Shown here one piece after another: positions 61,120 through 64,000 of a DNA stretch of 64,000 nucleotides. The position numbers and the translations under genes are program-made. The number at the start of each line of letters is the position of its first letter. The stretch's first letter is position 1. The stretch comes from Thermohalobaculum sp050331395. GTDB lineage: Bacteria; Pseudomonadota; Alphaproteobacteria; Rhodobacterales; Rhodobacteraceae. The stretch is from assembly GCA_050331395.1 (NCBI GenBank), contig JBHJGX010000037.1:81688-145687 (forward strand), written 5' to 3'. The notes below the pieces were generated by a model. That model made no database searches. It was not told the origin of the DNA and worked only from the letters and a program-made list of their open reading frames with translations.

Positions 61120-62385
61120 TCAAGGATCGCGGGGGGCTTCGGCGTCGCGCGACGGTGTCTCCGCCTCGACGAGCGCCGTCGCGAGCCAGGCCGCGAGCGC
61201 AAGGGCGGCGCCGATGACGCCGGCCGTCGCGACCCAGCCGAGCGCGGTGTAGACTTGGCCGAGCGCGACGGCGCCGACGAGCCCGCCCACGTAATAGGCC
61301 GTGAGGTAAAGCCCGTTCGCCGCCGCATGGTCGCGGGTTGCCGTCCGCCCGACATAGCCCGTCGCCGCGGCTTGGGCGAAGAAGGTCGCGGCCCCCACCA
61401 CGGTCATGCCCGCAAGCACGGCCCAGAGGTTGGGCACGACCATGAGCGCGAGACCGAGCCCAGCCACCGCCGTCGAGGCCCAGAACACCCGCCGTGCCCC
61501 GTGGCGCCGGGCGACTGCGCCGGCGAGCGGCGTTGTGAAGATCGCTGGCAGGAAGACCACGTAGACGAGCCCGAGGAAGGCAGGCTCGACCGCGAGCGGG
61601 CCGGCAAGCTCGAAGTTCACATAGGTGAAGACGCCGACGAAGACGAAGAGCAGCAGAAACCCGATTGCAAAGGCCGCGCGAAGCCCGGGCACCCCCACAT
61701 GCCGGCTCCAGGCGTCGAGCGGTCGGGCGCCCGGCGTGCCTTCGCGCGCGAGCCGCGGGCCGATCACCTTATAGGCAAGCACAGCGCCCGCGAGGTTCAG
61801 CGCGGCGAAAGCGAAGAACGAGCCCGAGAGACCGAACCAATCCGCGAACGAGACCGCCATCAGCCGCCCGAAGAGGTTCGACGCCACGTTGCCGGTGATA
61901 TAGGCGGCCATCGCGCCCGCCGCGGCGGTGAGGTCGCATTGCTCCGAGAGATAGGTGAGCGTCAGCGTGAAGGCCGCGGCCATGAAGACGCCTTGCAGCA
62001 CCCGGAGGAGAAGAAAGACCGTCACGTCGTCCGTGAGCCCCAGGCAGAAGGTCGGCACCGAGAGGAGGGCGAGCGAGATCCAGAGCCCGCGTTTCCGGTC
62101 GATCCGGTCCGAGAACCAGGCGACCACGAGCCCCGACACGGCCATGCCGATGGTCGATGCGTTGACCGCGAACCCCATGGTCGCTGCATCGACACCGTAG
62201 GCCTCGACGAGGCGCGGCAAGAGCGCCTGGCTGCCGAAGAGGTCGATCAGAGTCAGAAAGGCGATCATCGCGATCAGCGTGCCGCGGCGCAGCACGTCGA
62301 CCTTGCGATCGCCCCGAAGCGCGCCCGTCGCTGCGCCTGCCCCGGTGCTCCTCCCTGTGCCCGTGCCCATCCCTGAGAAGGCCAT
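61120..62385 (-). CDS. MFS transporter, sugar-efflux/YnfM-like
   Basis: A 421-residue inner-membrane transporter with 12 helices. The loop 2-3 motif VVAWFSDRIDRKRGLWISL is well formed, and LLLRVLQGVFMAAAFTLTLTYLSEQC corresponds to helix 4-5 of drug/H+ antiporters. AGGAGAG precedes the ATG at 62385; an upstream ATG at 62445 would add 20 non-hydrophobic residues. It lies 66 bases downstream of cobP, but whether it is part of that operon is unclear. Substrate unknown. Confidence 0.85.
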   Translation of the reverse strand: MAFSGMGTGTGRSTGAGAATGALRGDRKVDVLRRGTLIAMIAFLTLIDLFGSQALLPRLVEAYGVDAATMGFAVNASTIGMAVSGLVVAWFSDRIDRKRGLWISLALLSVPTFCLGLTDDVTVFLLLRVLQGVFMAAAFTLTLTYLSEQCDLTAAAGAMAAYITGNVASNLFGRLMAVSFADWFGLSGSFFAFAALNLAGAVLAYKVIGPRLAREGTPGARPLDAWSRHVGVPGLRAAFAIGFLLLFVFVGVFTYVNFELAGPLAVEPAFLGLVYVVFLPAIFTTPLAGAVARRHGARRVFWASTAVAGLGLALMVVPNLWAVLAGMTVVGAATFFAQAAATGYVGRTATRDHAAANGLYLTAYYVGGLVGAVALGQVYTALGWVATAGVIGAALALAAWLATALVEAETPSRDAEAPRDP

Positions 62386-62451
62386 GCCGCTCTCCTGTCG
62401 CCGCCGTTCGGGCTTTGGCATACCGCGGCGCAGCGAAAAGGCCAATAAGGC

Positions 62452-62964
62452 TCAGGGAACGGGCGATCCCTTCAGCGTGAGCGGCAGGCCGGCGGCGACG
62501 AACTCGACCCGGTCGGCCCCGGCAGCGATCCGCTGGTTGAGGCGGCCTTGCGCATCCCGAAAGGCCCGGCCGAGCGCGTTCATCGGCGCAAGCCCCATGC
62601 CGAGTTCGTTCGAGACCATGACCGCCCGCCCGGGCGCTTCGCGGAGCGCGGCGAGAAGTCCGGCCGTCTCGGCCTCGAGATCGCGGTCGTGGTGCATCAG
62701 GTTCGAAAGCCAAAGCGTCAGGCAATCGACGAGGAGCGTTCGGCCCGCGCGGGCTTCGTCCCGGAGCGCGTCGGCGAGATCGAGCGGGGCCTCCCGGCTC
62801 GGCCAGTCGGCGCCCCGTTCGGCCCGGTGGCGCGCGATCCGGTCGGCCATCTCCGCATCGAGCGGCTCTGCGGTCGCGATGAAGAGCCGAGGCACCGGGC
62901 AGAGGGCCAGCGCGGGGGCCGATTTGCCCGACCGGGCGCCGCCGAGGATGAGCGTCAGATGCAT
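62452..62964 (-). CDS. cobP: Bifunctional adenosylcobinamide kinase / guanylyltransferase
   Basis: A 170-residue enzyme that phosphorylates adenosylcobinamide and then attaches GMP, giving the GDP-cobinamide substrate of CobS. The P-loop GGARSGKS (residues 8-15), LLVDCLTLWLSNLM and VSNELGMGLAPMNALGRAFRD are diagnostic. The serine after the P-loop is followed by APALAL where many homologues have R-x-AE, an unusual swap in the first helix. It overlaps the preceding phosphatase gene by 10 bases. Named CobP in Pseudomonas-type nomenclature, CobU in Salmonella. Confidence 0.93.
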   Translation of the reverse strand: MHLTLILGGARSGKSAPALALCPVPRLFIATAEPLDAEMADRIARHRAERGADWPSREAPLDLADALRDEARAGRTLLVDCLTLWLSNLMHHDRDLEAETAGLLAALREAPGRAVMVSNELGMGLAPMNALGRAFRDAQGRLNQRIAAGADRVEFVAAGLPLTLKGSPVP

Positions 62965-63497
62965 GGGGTCTCCCGCGGTGAGAGCCGGTCCGCGAGCGCG
63001 GTCGCATAGGGCACGGACCTGGCGAAGACGGTGTCGAACCGCGCGCCTCCCCGGATCATCCAGACCGCCCGGATCACGCCCGCATGGGTGACGAGCGCGG
63101 CGCCCTCGGGCGCCTCCGCAAGGGCGGCGGCGACGCGGGCGTGCAGTCGGGAAAAGCTCTCGCCGCCGGGCGGGGCCGTCTCCCACGGGCTCGCCGCCCA
63201 CGGATCGCTCTCGGCCCGCGGGATCCGGTCCCAGGCTTGGCCCTCCCAACGGCCGAAATCGAGTTCGAGAAGGCGCGGATCGAAGCGGAGCGGCACCCCG
63301 TCGCGCGCCGCGAGGCGGGTTGCGAGCGTCCGGCAGCGGGTGGCGGGCGAGGCGACGACCGCGCGGATCGGCGGCGCGATCTTGAGGCAGGCGGCGATCT
63401 CGGCGGCCGCCCCGGGGCCAGCGGGCACGTCGAGGCGACCATAGCAGGTGCCCGGGCGGATGCGCGGCCGCGGATGACGGAGGAGGATCACGCCCAT
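62955..63497 (-). CDS. cobC: Histidine phosphatase, probable alpha-ribazole phosphatase
   Basis: A 180-residue histidine-phosphatase-fold enzyme. The phosphohistidine motif is LLRHPRP (RH-x) at residues 5-11 with the catalytic His at 8, and the second His is in VTHAGVIRA. LDFGRWEGQAWDRI is the typical substrate-binding stretch. Position between cobS and cobP, overlapping both by 10 bases, supports CobC, which dephosphorylates alpha-ribazole phosphate or adenosylcobalamin phosphate in nucleotide-loop assembly. The family also contains other phosphatases, so the call relies on context. Confidence 0.85.
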   Translation of the reverse strand: MGVILLRHPRPRIRPGTCYGRLDVPAGPGAAAEIAACLKIAPPIRAVVASPATRCRTLATRLAARDGVPLRFDPRLLELDFGRWEGQAWDRIPRAESDPWAASPWETAPPGGESFSRLHARVAAALAEAPEGAALVTHAGVIRAVWMIRGGARFDTVFARSVPYATALADRLSPRETPCI

Positions 63498-64000
63498 GCC
63501 GCGAGCCCGACAAGGACGGCGGTCTCGACCGAGACGGCGACCGCGCCGAAGACGTCTCCCGTGTAGCCTCCGAGCCGCCGTGTCGCGAGCACGAAGACCG
63601 CCGCGCCGAGGACCGCGGCGAGCGCGAGGGCCACCATCGCAGGCACGCCGCCCCAGATCGCGATGGCAAGGGCGGGCACCGCGGCGCCGGCGATCTCGAC
63701 CCCCCGGGGGCCTGGGGCGAGGGCGGCGGCCAGCCCTTCGGTCCGGGCGGGCCGCCCGGCGCGTGCAACGATCGCGATGGCGCCCCGTCCCGCCGCGGCT
63801 GCGAGGACGAGCCCGAGCGCGCCCAGGGCGGGCGCAAGCGCGGCGAGCGAGGCCCAGCGGAGCCCGAGCGCGACGATGAGGGCGAGCGTGCCGAAGGTGC
63901 CGATCCGAGTGTCCTTCAAGATCTCGAGCCGGCGGGCCCGGTCGACCGGCGCCCCGAGCGCATCGGCGCAGTCGGCGAGCCCGTCCTCGTGGAGCGCGCC
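63488..64000 (-). CDS. cobS: Adenosylcobinamide-GDP ribazoletransferase (5' part cut by window edge)
   Basis: The C-terminal 170 residues of CobS are present; the start lies outside the window. The enzyme joins GDP-cobinamide with alpha-ribazole (phosphate) to form the cobalamin nucleotide loop in the inner membrane. Diagnostic is LHEDGLADCADALG directly at the edge (the acidic active-site helix), followed by EILKDTRIGTFG and several membrane helices. The frame runs open to base 64000. Its stop overlaps cobC by 10 bases, giving a tight cobS-cobC-cobP order. Confidence 0.93.
   Translation of the reverse strand, partial: GALHEDGLADCADALGAPVDRARRLEILKDTRIGTFGTLALIVALGLRWASLAALAPALGALGLVLAAAAGRGAIAIVARAGRPARTEGLAAALAPGPRGVEIAGAAVPALAIAIWGGVPAMVALALAAVLGAAVFVLATRRLGGYTGDVFGAVAVSVETAVLVGLAAWA

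Noticed and set aside
62452..64000. Cobalamin riboswitch for the cob genes
   Set aside because: The 5' end of the operon lies beyond the window; no B12-box-like sequence was seen within it.

Overview
The window is a G+C-rich chromosomal segment, most likely from an alphaproteobacterium of the Rhodobacterales. Pointers are an adrenodoxin-type ferredoxin very close in sequence to Rhodobacter capsulatus ferredoxin VI, three secreted proteins with VPLPA-CTERM sorting tails, a class GN (marine proteobacterial) sortase with its VIT/vWA target, and the cob, ugp and liv gene content. This placement is from gene content only; there is no rRNA in the window. Both window edges cut genes: a class I glutamine amidotransferase on the left and cobS on the right.

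Layout. 1-2.6 kb: PuuD-like amidotransferase, FG-GAP protein, a VPLPA-CTERM protein and a 2Fe-2S ferredoxin. 2.6-5.4 kb: MATE and MFS exporters. 5.6-9.4 kb: a three-gene overlapping cluster of sortase target, sortase and an unknown membrane-anchored protein. 9.4-14.9 kb: rpsD with a readable promoter, then small housekeeping genes (NTF2-like, DM13 lipoprotein, GGCT-like, LysE, CCA-adding enzyme, CoA pyrophosphatase, small membrane protein). 15-19.5 kb: GNAT, a short degenerate repeat patch, an SDR gene reduced to 54 codons, secG, and a lipid-linked sugar cassette (GT39, GT2, LAB_N). 19.5-28 kb: a Tat-exported peptide-binding protein, a second VPLPA-CTERM protein, a ugp (glycerol-3-phosphate) ABC operon with an extra 99-codon gene wedged between ugpA and ugpE, and an iron-type alcohol dehydrogenase. 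28-30 kb: decay zone with a remnant secreted-protein gene, a third VPLPA-CTERM gene and a multiply frameshifted IS5-type transposase. 30-36 kb: hydrolase and a liv-type ABC operon whose binding-protein gene is separated from the permease by 600 bp of unusually A+T-rich DNA. 36-41.8 kb: CHASE2 cyclase, a FecR/TPR/beta-barrel outer-membrane protein and a small exported four-cysteine protein. 41.8-54 kb: DMT exporter, second Tat peptide-binding protein, class C beta-lactamase-like hydrolase, PHB-depolymerase-like esterase, NIT-domain chemoreceptor, large MscS channel, nitrilase-family amidase, TPR protein and tRNA-Gly(CCC). 54-64 kb: membrane protein, mfd, membrane-anchored unknown, patatin, MFS, and cobS-cobC-cobP (the start of a cobalamin cluster leaving the window).

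The most system-like parts are (a) the sortase cluster with its uncharacterised third gene, whose C-terminus resembles DUF4241, (b) the CHASE2 cyclase next to a FecR-TPR-beta-barrel fusion, which reads as an envelope-sensing pair with unusual cyclase active-site residues, and (c) the small translationally coupled gene inside the ugp operon. No phage, integrase, CRISPR array or complete mobile element was found. No computation was run: family calls rest on motifs read by eye.
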